From: Phenylobacterium immobile (ATCC 35973)
GTDB taxonomy: Bacteria; Pseudomonadota; Alphaproteobacteria; Caulobacterales; Caulobacteraceae
Reading direction: 5' to 3'
Length of the DNA stretch: 64,000 nt
NCBI RefSeq assembly: GCF_001375595.1
Contig: NZ_CVJQ01000001.1
Span: 1,674,001 to 1,738,000 of the forward strand
The notes beneath the pieces are model-generated. The model made no database searches. It saw only the letters and a list, made by a program, of their open reading frames with translations, and was not told the DNA's origin. Numbering within the stretch: position 1 is the first letter of the stretch; every line of letters starts with the position of its first letter. Positions 13,605 to 24,403 of this stretch are shown piece by piece. The position numbers and the translations under genes were made by a program.

Positions 13605-13642
13605 TTACAAAACCGCTGCTCTACCAGCTGAGCTAAACCGGC
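13605..13642 (-). pseudogene. Truncated tRNA-Thr (anticodon TGT), 5' half only
   Basis: Read leftward from 13642 this is the 5' acceptor strand GCCGGTTT, a complete D arm (AGCTCAGCTGGTAGAGCA), the 5' anticodon strand and the loop TTTGTAA with anticodon TGT. Homology stops right after the loop: the next bases (TCGGATCG...) do not pair as an anticodon stem and no T arm or 3' acceptor follows within several hundred bases. This marks the right edge of the element or of an associated deletion. Two small overlapping hairpins lie just beyond, at about 13567-13592. Confidence 0.8.
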
Positions 13643-13796
13643 GTGATTTCGGCGGTTCGATGCCACGCGCGTGGCGGCGAGACAAGCATCGCGTACATTT
13701 GCGCTGTCCGCCGCGGTCAGTCCGCGCCACATCGGCTTGACGCGGGCCGCCCGGCGTCCGCATTGAAGCGACCTGCGCACAGCCTGGAGAGACCCC

Positions 13797-14441
13797 ATGA
13801 TCGGGAGCCGCCGACACCCCAACGCACCTCAGGCGGCGGCTGAAATCATCGAGGGTTTCAAGATTCTCTCCACCTCCATCATTTCCGACAGCCTTGACCG
13901 GATGCCCGGCGCCAAGGGCCTGCGACCTTTTCATAAGGGCGGCGCCATGGCGGGCACGGCCGTCACCGTCATGACGGCCGCCGGCGACAACGCCGCCATC
14001 CACGAGGCGCTTAGCATGGTGCGGCCAGGCGACGTGCTGGTGATCGACGCCGGCGGCGACCTCGATCGCGCCCTGATTGGTGAGCTGCTGTCGGCGATCG
14101 CCGTCAGCCGTGGCGTCGCTGGCATCGTCCTGGACGGCGCGGTGCGCGACACCGCCATACTGGCGGGGCTGGACATGCCCGTCTTCGCCAAGGGGGTGAG
14201 CCTGCGCGGACCGTTCAAGAATGGCCCCGGCAGGATCAATGTGCCGGTTAGCATCGGCGGCATGGTCGTCTCGCCCGGCGACGTTGTCATCGGCGATTCC
14301 GATGGCGTCATCGCCTTCAGCCAGGAGATCGCCGCAGAGCTTCTCGAGGCGGCGAATCGCCAGGAGGCGTTCGAGGCCGGCATCCTGCGCAGCATTCTCG
14401 ACGGGAGCTATGTCGGCGCCTACGCCTTGAAGGAAGACTGA
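13797..14441 (+). CDS. RraA-family protein / 4-hydroxy-4-methyl-2-oxoglutarate aldolase-like
   Basis: A 214-residue protein of the RraA fold, whose members are class II pyruvate aldolases (HMG/CHA aldolase) or RNase E inhibitors. Typical features are STSIISDSLDRMPG near the N-terminus, the segment GDVLVIDAGGDLDRALIGELL, and VAGIVLDGAVRDTA, where the Gly/Arg/Asp residues of the aldolase active site lie. It is the first intact chromosomal gene right of the element and is followed three bases later by the DUF486 gene. The exact substrate cannot be read from sequence. Confidence 0.85.
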   Translation: MIGSRRHPNAPQAAAEIIEGFKILSTSIISDSLDRMPGAKGLRPFHKGGAMAGTAVTVMTAAGDNAAIHEALSMVRPGDVLVIDAGGDLDRALIGELLSAIAVSRGVAGIVLDGAVRDTAILAGLDMPVFAKGVSLRGPFKNGPGRINVPVSIGGMVVSPGDVVIGDSDGVIAFSQEIAAELLEAANRQEAFEAGILRSILDGSYVGAYALKED

Positions 14442-14444
14442 CCG

Positions 14445-14801
14445 GTGGCGACGTCCCTGTGGTCCTGGACCATGCCGGTGGTGATGCTGGTCGCCTCCAA
14501 CGTCTTTATGACCTTCGCTTGGTACGGCCAGCTCAAGGTCGAACATCGGCCGCTGTGGCTGATCGTCATGATCGGCTGGGGCATAGCCTTCTTCGAATAT
14601 TGCCTCGCCGTGCCCGCGAACCGCCTGGGTCGCGCGGTGTATGCGCCGGCCGAGCTGAAAGCGATACAGGAGGTGATTACGCTCTGCGTCTTCGCCATCT
14701 TCTCGGTGATGTGGCTGAAGGAGGAACTGACCCTCAATCACATGGTCGGCTTCGCGTTGATCGGCGTCGGCGCCGTGGTGGTCTTCAAGGGCCCGTTCTA
14801 A
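14445..14801 (+). CDS. DMT-superfamily DUF486 membrane protein
   Basis: A 118-residue protein with a GTG start and four hydrophobic segments (about residues 9-27, 35-54, 72-90, 97-115), the layout of the DUF486 family of small multidrug-resistance-like proteins. The conserved stretches NVFMTFAWYGQLK and YAPAELKAIQEV are present. It probably forms an operon with the RraA-like gene; its 3' end overlaps the convergent potI gene by 17 bases. Substrate unknown. Confidence 0.85.
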   Translation: MATSLWSWTMPVVMLVASNVFMTFAWYGQLKVEHRPLWLIVMIGWGIAFFEYCLAVPANRLGRAVYAPAELKAIQEVITLCVFAIFSVMWLKEELTLNHMVGFALIGVGAVVVFKGPF

Positions 14802-15576
14802 GCCGCCGCCGCTGTAGGGCGAACGCGACCATGCCCCCGAGCGCCACCGCCGCCAGCAACAGGGTCGAGACGGCGTTGATCTTGGGGTCGACGCCCAGAC
14901 GGATCTGGCTGTAGAGCCGCATCGGCAGGGTTGTGGCGCCTGGCCCGGACGTGAAACTCGCGATCACCAGATCGTCGAAGGAGAGCGTAAGCGCCAGCAT
15001 CCAGGCCGCGGCCACGGCGGGCGCGATCAGCGGCAAGGTGACTTTCAGGAAGGCCGCGAGCGGTGAGCAGCCCAGGTCCTGCGCCGCCTCTTCGAGTGTG
15101 GGATCGACGCTCGCCAGGCGGGCCTGCACCACGACGGTGGCGTAGCACAGCGTCAGCGTCGTGTGGGCCAAGGTCACGGTCCAGAAGCCGCGTGGAGCGC
15201 CAAAGGCGATGAACAGCAGCAGCAGCGACAGGCCCAGGATGACTTCGGGCAGGACCAAGGGCGCATAGATCATGCCGGAGAACAGAGCTCGGCCGCGGAA
15301 TCGACCCGAGCGGCTGAGCGCCACCGCGGCCAGCGTCCCAAGCAAGGTCGCAAGCGTTGCGGAGATCACGCCGACCCGCAGGGTGACCGACAGTGAGTCA
15401 AGCAACTGGCGATCATGCAAGAGCGCCCCATACCAACGGGTCGAGAACCCGCCCCACACCGTCACCAAGCGGCTGGCGTTGAAGGAATACACGACCAGCA
15501 GGACCATCGGCGCGTAAAGGAAGATCAGGCCCGCGCCGATCGAGACCCGGTTGAAGAGTGTCGGGCCACGCCTCAT
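14785..15576 (-). CDS. potI: Putrescine ABC transporter permease PotI
   Basis: A 263-residue inner-membrane permease with six predicted helices. The EAA loop that contacts the ATPase is LEEAAQDLGCSPLAAFLKV. It is similar in size and pattern to PotI/PotC. It is last in a four-gene operon (potF, potG, potH, potI reading leftward) with 4-base overlaps, so it pairs with PotH. Spermidine or another polyamine is possible as substrate. Confidence 0.9.
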   Translation of the reverse strand: MRRGPTLFNRVSIGAGLIFLYAPMVLLVVYSFNASRLVTVWGGFSTRWYGALLHDRQLLDSLSVTLRVGVISATLATLLGTLAAVALSRSGRFRGRALFSGMIYAPLVLPEVILGLSLLLLFIAFGAPRGFWTVTLAHTTLTLCYATVVVQARLASVDPTLEEAAQDLGCSPLAAFLKVTLPLIAPAVAAAWMLALTLSFDDLVIASFTSGPGATTLPMRLYSQIRLGVDPKINAVSTLLLAAVALGGMVAFALQRRRLRTGP

Positions 15577-16460
15577 CGCTTCAGCATCCGCGACTGCTGG
15601 CGCTGATAGAGCGCCAGGGGTCCGAGCAATGTCAGCAGCAGGACGATCGCCACCGCCGAGGCGGCCGGCCAGTCGCGGTTGGCGAAGAACTCGGTCCAGA
15701 TCGTCTTGCCCAGCATCAGGGTCTCCGATCCGCCCAGCAGGTCAGGGATGACAAATTCGCCGACCATCGGGATGAAACAGAGGAGGGCGCCCGCGGCCAG
15801 CCCCGGCAGGGACAGAGGGAAGGTTACTCGCCAGAATGCGCCGAGCGGCGAGGCGCCCAGGTCTTCCGCCGCCTCCAGCAGCGTTTCATCCTGGCGCTCC
15901 AGAACCGCGTAGAGCGGCAGAACCATGAACGGCAGATAGGCGTAGACCAAGCCGATCAGGACGCCAGCCTCGCTATTCAGGATCGATGCTGCGGGAAAAC
16001 CGAACACGCCCAGCATTTCGTTCAGCAGGCCGGCGGGCTTGAGGATGGCGATCCAGGCGTAGATTCGGATCAGGAAGCTGGTCCAGAACGGCAGGATGAT
16101 CGCCGCGACCAGTATCCGCCGCGCGTCCGGCGAGCATCGCGAAATCCCGTAGGCGAGCGGATAGCCTACTAGGGCCAGCAAGAGGGTCGCCAGCCCGGCG
16201 AGCCGCAGGCTCGAGAGATAGGCGGCGAGGTAGAGGTCGTCCCGCGCCAGGCGCACATAGGTCTCGAAATCCAGCGCCTGCACGAAGGCTGCGACGCCAT
16301 CCAGACCCCGCGACCAGTCCAGTCGGGGCGCATAGGGCGGGATCGCCAGCACAGTGTCCGACAGCGACAGCTTCACCACCAGCGCGAAGGGCAGGGCGAA
16401 GAAGGCCAGCAGCCAGGCGTAGGGCGCGAGCGCGGCCAGACTGATCCGCCAGCGGTTCAC
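15573..16460 (-). CDS. potH: Putrescine ABC transporter permease PotH
   Basis: A 295-residue permease with six membrane segments and the EAA motif LLEAAEDLGASPLGAFWRV. The periplasmic loop after the first helix and the motif GEFVIPDLLGG are typical of PotH/PotB. Overlaps of four bases with potG and potI show a single translational unit. Confidence 0.9.
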   Translation of the reverse strand: MNRWRISLAALAPYAWLLAFFALPFALVVKLSLSDTVLAIPPYAPRLDWSRGLDGVAAFVQALDFETYVRLARDDLYLAAYLSSLRLAGLATLLLALVGYPLAYGISRCSPDARRILVAAIILPFWTSFLIRIYAWIAILKPAGLLNEMLGVFGFPAASILNSEAGVLIGLVYAYLPFMVLPLYAVLERQDETLLEAAEDLGASPLGAFWRVTFPLSLPGLAAGALLCFIPMVGEFVIPDLLGGSETLMLGKTIWTEFFANRDWPAASAVAIVLLLTLLGPLALYQRQQSRMLKR

Positions 16461-17608
16461 GCGTCCAGGACCACGCCAGCGTCCGGCGCAAAGCTTAGCC
16501 AGACCCGATCATCCCAGCCCACCGGCCGCTCGGCGGTGCGCGCCACGTTGGCCTGCGCCGCGCGCACCGTGCGGCCGGGCGTGGTCTCGACCACATAGGT
16601 CGTCCAATCGCCGAGGTAAGCGATGTCGGCGACCACGCCTTCGAGCTGGTTCGGTCCGGCTGGCGGCGGGTCCTGGTGCAGAACCATCTTTTCCGGCCTC
16701 ACGGCCAGCCAGGCCGTCGCGCCGACCGCGGCCTCGCCCAGGCCGATCAGACCGCCCGCGCCGTCGCTGGATTTCAGGGTGACGCCGCCGTTGGCGGAGC
16801 TCTGAACCACGCCCTCGAACAGGTTCACCTCACCTATGAAGTCGGCGACATAGCGGTTGGCGGGCGCCTCATAGACCTCGGCCGGCCGGCCCACCTGAAC
16901 GATCTGGCCTTGGCGCATCACGGCGATCCGGTCGGCGGTGACCATCGCCTCCTCCTGGTCGTGGGTGACGATCAGGAAGGTCATGCCCAGGGTATGCTGC
17001 AGGTTCATCAGCTCGAACCGGGTCTCTTCGCGCAACTTCTTGTCCAGCGCCGCCAGCGGCTCGTCGAGCAGCAGAATTCGCGGCTTGGGCGCGATCGCTC
17101 GCGCCAACGCCACGCGCTGCCGCTGGCCGCCGGACAGCTGGCTGGGCTTGCGCCCGCCCAGCCCGTCCAGCTTCACCAGGCTCAGCATTTCCTCCACGCG
17201 GTCGGCCCGGCCTTTGCGGTCCACACCCTTCAGCCCAAAGGCGATGTTCTGGGCGACGCTGAGATGCGGGAACAGCGCGTAGGACTGGAACATCATGTGC
17301 ACCGGCCGCTCGTGGGGCGGCAGGGCGGCGACATCCTTGCCGTCCAGGAAGATGCGACCCTCGTCCGGTGTCTCAAACCCCGCGAGCATGCGCATCAGCG
17401 TGGTCTTGCCGCAGCCGGACGGACCGAGCAGGGCGAAGAACTCACGCTCGTAGATGGCGAGGTCGATGCGGTCGACCGCCGGTTGGCCGTCGAAGCGTTT
17501 CACGACGCGGTCGAACCGCACGAGCGGAACCGCGCTGGGGTCCTCCCACGGCGCGAAACTCGACCGGATCGCCCCGACCTGGCGCAACGTCTGGGACAGC
17601 GCGTTCAA
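16457..17608 (-). CDS. potG: Putrescine ABC transporter ATP-binding protein PotG
   Basis: A 383-residue ABC ATPase. Walker A is GPSGCGKTT, the Q-loop is MMFQSYALFPH, the signature is LSGGQRQR, Walker B is ILLLDEPL and the switch His is in VTHDQ. A C-terminal TOBE domain covers about residues 290-380. I chose the TTG start at 17608, which overlaps the potF stop as TTGA; the frame also runs upstream inside potF. It powers import through PotH-PotI. Confidence 0.92.
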   Translation of the reverse strand: MNALSQTLRQVGAIRSSFAPWEDPSAVPLVRFDRVVKRFDGQPAVDRIDLAIYEREFFALLGPSGCGKTTLMRMLAGFETPDEGRIFLDGKDVAALPPHERPVHMMFQSYALFPHLSVAQNIAFGLKGVDRKGRADRVEEMLSLVKLDGLGGRKPSQLSGGQRQRVALARAIAPKPRILLLDEPLAALDKKLREETRFELMNLQHTLGMTFLIVTHDQEEAMVTADRIAVMRQGQIVQVGRPAEVYEAPANRYVADFIGEVNLFEGVVQSSANGGVTLKSSDGAGGLIGLGEAAVGATAWLAVRPEKMVLHQDPPPAGPNQLEGVVADIAYLGDWTTYVVETTPGRTVRAAQANVARTAERPVGWDDRVWLSFAPDAGVVLDA

Positions 17609-18711
17609 TGCCCCGTCAGAACACGGGTCCACTGGCGGTTCACCTCGCGCAGCAGCTCTTGGCCCTTAGTGGTCGTGACGAACAGCCGCTTGGCGACCTC
17701 CGCGCTCGGATAGACATTCGTGTTGCTGCGCAGGCTCTCGTCCAGCAGCGGTGTCGCCGCCGCATTGGCGTTGGCGTACTGGGTGTAGTTCGACGCCCGG
17801 GCGATCACCTCCGGCTTCAGCATGAAGGCGACGAACTTGTGCGCGGCGTCGGCGTTCGGCGCGTCCACCGGGATGACGAAGGTGTCGAACCAGAGCTGGC
17901 TGCCTTCCTTCGGAATGAAGTAGCCGATCTCGACCCCGTTCTTGGCTTCTTCTGCGCGCGCCTTGGCCTGCAGCACGTCGCCGGAATAGCCGATGGCGAC
18001 GCAGACATCGCCGTTCGCCAGGGCGTCGATATACTCCGACGAGTGGAATTTCTTCACGAAGGGTCGCGCCTTCAGCAGCATGTCCGTGGCCGCGGCGTAG
18101 TCGGCGGGCGCCTTCGAATTCGGGTCCTTGCCGATGTAGTTGAGGGCCACGGCGTACATGTCCTCGGACGCATCAAGGAAATAGATCCCGCAGTCCTTCA
18201 GCTTGGCCAGGTTCTCCGGCTTGAACACCACGTCCCAGCTGTCGAGCTTCACGCCCGGAAGGCGCTTGGCGACCGCGGCGGTGTTGTAGCCGACGCCGAT
18301 CGTGCCTTGCATGTAGGGGAAGGCGTATTTCGCCCCCGGATCGAAGGCGCCCAGGTGGGTCATCAGGTCGGGCGTGAGCTTGTCGAACCCAGGCAGCTTG
18401 GTCTTGTCCAGCGGCTGGATCGCCCCGGCGGCGATAAAGCGGGGCAGGTTGTGGTTGGAGGGGGCGACAATGTCATAGCCAGTGCCGCCCTGCAGCACTT
18501 TCGTCTCCAGCACCTCATTGGAATCGAAGGTGTCGTAGACGACCTTGATCCCCGTCTCCTTGGTGAAATCCGCCAGCAGCGTCGGGTCGATGTAGTCCGA
18601 CCAGTTGTAGATGTGCAGGGTCTGTTCTTTCGGCGCGCCGCCGCCGCAAGCCGCCAGGGCCAGGCTCGCCGCGAGCGCCACTACGCTCGCCATGTGCCGC
18701 ATCATCGTCAT
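17605..18711 (-). CDS. potF: Putrescine-binding protein PotF (lipoprotein)
   Basis: A 368-residue periplasmic binding protein. The start at 18711 (MTMMRHMASVV) gives a lipoprotein signal ending LALAACGG. The mature protein begins with LHIYNWSDYIDP, the hallmark of PotD/PotF. Polyamine-site residues such as the Ser/Asp in NWSDY and an aromatic Trp in WFDTFVIP are visible. It is the first gene of the operon, as expected for the most abundant component. Confidence 0.92.
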   Translation of the reverse strand: MTMMRHMASVVALAASLALAACGGGAPKEQTLHIYNWSDYIDPTLLADFTKETGIKVVYDTFDSNEVLETKVLQGGTGYDIVAPSNHNLPRFIAAGAIQPLDKTKLPGFDKLTPDLMTHLGAFDPGAKYAFPYMQGTIGVGYNTAAVAKRLPGVKLDSWDVVFKPENLAKLKDCGIYFLDASEDMYAVALNYIGKDPNSKAPADYAAATDMLLKARPFVKKFHSSEYIDALANGDVCVAIGYSGDVLQAKARAEEAKNGVEIGYFIPKEGSQLWFDTFVIPVDAPNADAAHKFVAFMLKPEVIARASNYTQYANANAAATPLLDESLRSNTNVYPSAEVAKRLFVTTTKGQELLREVNRQWTRVLTGH

Positions 18712-18821
18712 GGGGCTTCCCCGCCTCGGAAATCTCGACACAGTTTGTTGTGTTTGGCGCCGCCCGCGCAAGAGCGGCGCCCCTTGCGGGGTGCGAATAC
18801 TCCGTTCCGCCTCACGCCGTC

Positions 18822-18853
18822 AGCCCGGAAGCCTCCCAGAGGCCTTCCGGGCT
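18822..18853 (-). terminator. Perfect 14-bp hairpin downstream of the lipoprotein gene
   Basis: Arms 18822-18835 and 18840-18853 pair completely around CCAG. It lies between the end of the leftward gene at 18875 and the potF start. No T-run follows, so termination efficiency is uncertain. Confidence 0.6.
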
Positions 18854-18874
18854 TCGGGAAAGGCGCGCCGAGCT

Positions 18875-19345
18875 CTACTTCGCCGGCGTCACCATCACGG
18901 TCACCTGGTTGGTCTTGGTGATGAAGGTCACGCCCTGCACCCGGTCGTCATTGTACTTGGCCCAGTTGCCCTCGACCGTGATGGGGGTCAGGACCTGGGC
19001 GGCGGCCTCCGCCGGCTTGGAGGCGACGACGTCGACCTCGTAGACGCCGCCGGGCGGTGGCGCGATGTAGATCCGCGGCAGGAAATAGGGGCGGGTGTAG
19101 CCGGCCGAGGCGGCCATGCCCTTGGCCGTCAGCATGATCGACTTGTCCGCGTTGCGCTCAGCCGTGCCGCTCTCGACGGAGACGATCTGCTCTTCGCCGG
19201 CGTACATCTGGTCCATCCGGCTAATGGACTTCTTCGGCGCGGGCGCCGCGGCCACCTCCGCCTTCTTTTCTTCGCAACCGGCCAGGCTGAAGGCGAGGCC
19301 AAGGCCGCCCGCGACGCCGGCGGCGATCAATAGCTTCCTCATCAT
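18875..19345 (-). CDS. Hypothetical lipoprotein (156 aa)
   Basis: A 156-residue protein with a lipobox (FSLAGCEEK, Cys at about residue 24), then an Ala/Pro/Lys-rich linker and a soluble beta-rich domain with YFLPRIYIAPPPGGVYEVDVV. Probably anchored in the outer or inner membrane. No family recognised. It is monocistronic, divergent from metG and followed by the hairpin at 18822. Confidence 0.75.
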   Translation of the reverse strand: MMRKLLIAAGVAGGLGLAFSLAGCEEKKAEVAAAPAPKKSISRMDQMYAGEEQIVSVESGTAERNADKSIMLTAKGMAASAGYTRPYFLPRIYIAPPPGGVYEVDVVASKPAEAAAQVLTPITVEGNWAKYNDDRVQGVTFITKTNQVTVMVTPAK

Positions 19346-19439
19346 TTCTCTCCCGTGGATCGGCCGGGACTCGTTGGCCCCCGCTCGAGGCGCAGTGTGC
19401 GGTAAAGCTGAAGCTTGGCGAGCAATTTTGCGTTGCAGC

Positions 19440-19469
19440 TTGGGGCTGACGCAGGCTTGCGCCTATATG
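19440..19469 (+). promoter_or_regulatory. Probable metG promoter
   Basis: TTGGGG (19440-19445) and TATATG (19464-19469) are 18 bases apart, leaving a leader of about 25 bases before the metG ATG. Judged by eye. Confidence 0.4.
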
Positions 19470-19501
19470 CGCGCTCCGAAATCCACCGCCGCCAGAGCGT
19501 C

Positions 19502-21303
<1,802 letters not shown>

Positions 21304-21307
<4 letters not shown>

Positions 21308-23562
21308 GCCGCCGTCCTGCGCCGTCCCGTCAGCCACAGCAGGACGCACAGCCCCACATAGGGGATGAGCGCCAGGCCGTCCGACCAGGGCCCCGCGAAG
21401 AGCGGATTCACCCGGGTCATCAGTTCGACCACCGCGCTGTCGAAGCCGCTCAGCAGGCCCGCGGAGAAGGCGATGCCGATCCCGGCGATCGCCCCGCCGG
21501 CGATATAGCCTGACGCCATCAGCACGCCGGGACTGCGGTCGCTCTCCGCCGCGAGCTCCGCCTCCGACAGGGTCTCGCCCGTCGGCGAATGGGGCCGTGA
21601 GCGCCGGTCCGCCAGCCAGCGGATCGCGCCGCCGAACAGGATCGGCGCCGAGGACGACAGCGGCAGGTAGACACCAACGGCGAACGCCAGCGACGGCACC
21701 GCGCACAACTCCAGCACCACGGCGATCAGCACGCCCATCAGCACCAGGCCCCAGGGCAGCTGGTGGTTGAGGATGCCCTTGATGATGTAGCTCATCAGCG
21801 TCGCCTTGGGCGCGTCGAACTTGGCGACGGCCACCCCGTCCGGCCGGGTGCGATGGGTCCCGTTGATGCCCGGATCGACCAGATAGGCCGCGCTGCCGTC
21901 GTCACGCACCAGGTAGCGGGTCGACGCCCCGCCGGCCGGGTCGGGCCGATGCCAGACGCGGTAGCCCGCCCGGTCGCCGGCCCCTTGCGGCCCCTTGACC
22001 TGCTCGGCGGGAAGGCTCGCCACCTGCGCCGCCGGCGCGCGGATGTTCTGGCTCGCCTCGACGGGGACATAGACGGTGGAGGCCTGGTTCAGGGCCAGCA
22101 GGATCGGTCCAAGGCAGATGGCGGAGGCCAGCGCGCCGGCCAGGATCGCCAGCTGTTGGGCCCTGGGGGTCGCCCCGACCAGGAACCCGGTCTTCAGGTC
22201 CTGGGCCGTGGTCCCGCCATTGGAGGCGGCGATGCAGACGATGGCGCCCACCGACAGCGCGGTGACGTAGTAGGTGGGCCCCGTCCAGCCCAGCAGCAGG
22301 AACAGCAGGCAGGTCAGCAAAAGCGTCGCCACCGTCATGCCGCTGATCGGGTTCGAAGAGGATCCCAGCTCGCCGGTCAGCCGCGCCGACACGGTCACGA
22401 AGAAGAAGCCGAAGACGATGATCAGGCCCGCGCCGACCAGGTTCATGTGCAACGACCGGGCGAACAGGATCGCGCCCATCAGGACGACCAGGCCGATCGC
22501 CACCCATTTCAACGGAAGATCCTGATCGGTCCGGGTCATCCGCCGCGCCGCGCCGGACCGCAACCCTCCCAGGCCCGCCTTGAGGCCGCGCCAGATCACG
22601 GGCAAGGCGCGGATCAAGATGATGATACCGCCGGCCGAGACGGCGCCCGCACCGATGTAGAGGACATAGGCCTCGCGGATGTCGTCCGGGCTCATGGTCG
22701 AGATCGGCGTCGTCCCTGGTGCGATGACCACGGCGGCCGCGGCGCCGAAGAACTGGATGACCGGGATCAGCACCAGATAGGCCAGCACCCCGCCGCCGGC
22801 CATCGCCGCGGCGATCCGCGGGCCGATGATGTAGCCTACGCCCAGAAGCTCAGGTGAGATCTCCACGGCGACGGAGGCCTTGGGAAGGATGCTTGAGAAC
22901 ACCTTGCCTGGCACGTCCTTCCACAGGTGGAGGGCCGACATGGCGAGTTTGTAGCTAAGGCCCGCCAGAAACCCGATGACGATGGTTCGGGCGCTGGCCG
23001 CGACTTCGGCCGGGGTTTGGGCCTTCGAGCCTTCCGCCGCCAGCGCGTGCTCTTCCGCCGTCGCACCGGCCTTCAGCACCTCGGCGCAGGCCGTGCCCTC
23101 CGGATAGCGCAGGGTGTCGTGCTCTTCCACAATGAGCGCCCGGCGCAACGGGATCATCATCAGGATGCCGAGCAGGCCGCCCAGGACCGCCACCAGCATC
23201 ACCCGGGTGATTTCCAGGTCGAAGCCCAGGATCATAATCGCCGGCATGGTCACGCCGAGGCCAAAGGCGATGGATTCGCCGGCCGAACCCGCTGTCTGGA
23301 CGATGTTGTTCTGCAGGATGCTGGCGCGCGCCAGCCCCAGCCGGGCGAGCAGCCGGAACAGGGTGATCGAGATCACCGCCACGGGGATCGAGGCGCTGAC
23401 CGTCAGCCCGACCTTGAGCACGAGGTAGAGCGATGAGGCGCCGAAGATCACGCCCAGCAAGACCCCGACCACAAGGGGCAGGAATGTGAGCTCCGGCAAA
23501 TGTGCGGTGGCGGGGATGAAGGGGCGCGGGCCCCTGCTTACGGTGACGTCCAGATCAGCCAC
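21304..23562 (-). CDS. OPT-family oligopeptide/metal-chelate transporter
   Basis: A 752-residue inner-membrane protein with about 14-16 hydrophobic segments and the OPT layout: an N-terminal [20 protein letters not shown], a conserved [12 protein letters not shown] motif, and paired helices through the length. A soluble segment of about 100 residues rich in Pro and charged residues (around 510-590) interrupts the helices. OPT members import peptides or iron chelates by proton symport; the bacterial substrates are mostly unknown. It is a single gene with the stop overlapping metG. Confidence 0.88.
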
Positions 23563-23639
23563 GTCACGCCCCGCTTCACGTCAGAAGGCGTCAGTATGAG
23601 CACGCAGTTCAGGCGGAGGCCATGGCCCGCCCGCCATGT

Positions 23640-24356
23640 CTAGTGCGCCGCCGGCGCGCCCTCAGGGGGAATGTCCATGAAGCTGGGGACCGCGGCGTTG
23701 TAGCTGTCGCGCCAGCCCAGATCGACGACCACGTCCTGGTGGCCCTGCCACATCATGTGCACGGCCACGTAAAGCACGATCACCAGGCCGATGTAGCCAA
23801 TCCAGCGGTACTTGTGCAGCAGCCGCGCGATGGCGTGGGCGGCGACCCCCATCAGGGCGATCGACAGCAACAGGCCGAAGATCAGGACTGTCGGATGCTC
23901 GCGCGCCGCGCCGGCGACGGCCAGGACGTTGTCCAGCGACATCGAGATGTCCGCGACGAGGATCTGGATGAAGGCGGCCTTGAAAGATTTGGCCTTCTTG
24001 ACCGCGGGCTCGGTGGTCGGATCGTCGTCCATCGCCGCGGCGGCGTCGGCTTCGTCCTGCGCGGCCTGGTCGCGCATTTCATTCCACATCTTCCAGCAGA
24101 CCCACAGCAACAGCAGGCCGCCGGCGAACAGCAGGCCTATGATGCCCAGGAGCTGGGTCGTGACGAGGGCGAAGGCGATGCGGGTGATGACCGCGGCGAT
24201 CAAGCCGACGAAGATCGCCTTCTTGCGCTGTTCCGGCGGCAGGCCGCCGGCCGCCAGGCCCACGGCCACGGCGTTGTCGCCGGCCAGGACCAGATCGATC
24301 ATCAGCACCTGAAGGAGGGCGGTGAAGGCGGCGGGATTGAACAGTTCAGCGATCAT
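23640..24356 (-). CDS. TerC-family integral membrane protein
   Basis: A 238-residue protein with about seven membrane helices. The two TerC signature motifs are present: MIDLVLAGDNAVAVGLA near the N-terminus and ADISMSLDNVLAVAGA in the middle. Between them is a charged cytoplasmic loop rich in Asp/Ala/Lys. This is the YjbE/YkoY-like branch, implicated in metal (manganese) export in other bacteria; tellurite resistance should not be assumed. It is monocistronic. Confidence 0.88.
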   Translation of the reverse strand: MIAELFNPAAFTALLQVLMIDLVLAGDNAVAVGLAAGGLPPEQRKKAIFVGLIAAVITRIAFALVTTQLLGIIGLLFAGGLLLLWVCWKMWNEMRDQAAQDEADAAAAMDDDPTTEPAVKKAKSFKAAFIQILVADISMSLDNVLAVAGAAREHPTVLIFGLLLSIALMGVAAHAIARLLHKYRWIGYIGLVIVLYVAVHMMWQGHQDVVVDLGWRDSYNAAVPSFMDIPPEGAPAAH

Positions 24357-24403
24357 AAGTTTCTCATTGCTTCAGTCGCGGCCAGCTCGCAACTGCGCAG
24401 TCC

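Noticed and set aside
13100..13605. A group I intron splitting tRNA-Thr in its anticodon loop
   Set aside because: I looked for the 3' half of the tRNA over the next several hundred bases and found none; the region instead encodes small proteins.
1804..13605. A direct repeat of the tRNA-Glu 3' end as the second attachment site
   Set aside because: I searched the right end and the interior for the T arm and acceptor sequence and found no copy, so the attachment sites remain undefined.
13319..13822. A minus-strand frame containing AGLAQLVEQRF
   Set aside because: That string is the usual false translation of a tRNA gene; here it simply confirms the tRNA-Thr fragment.
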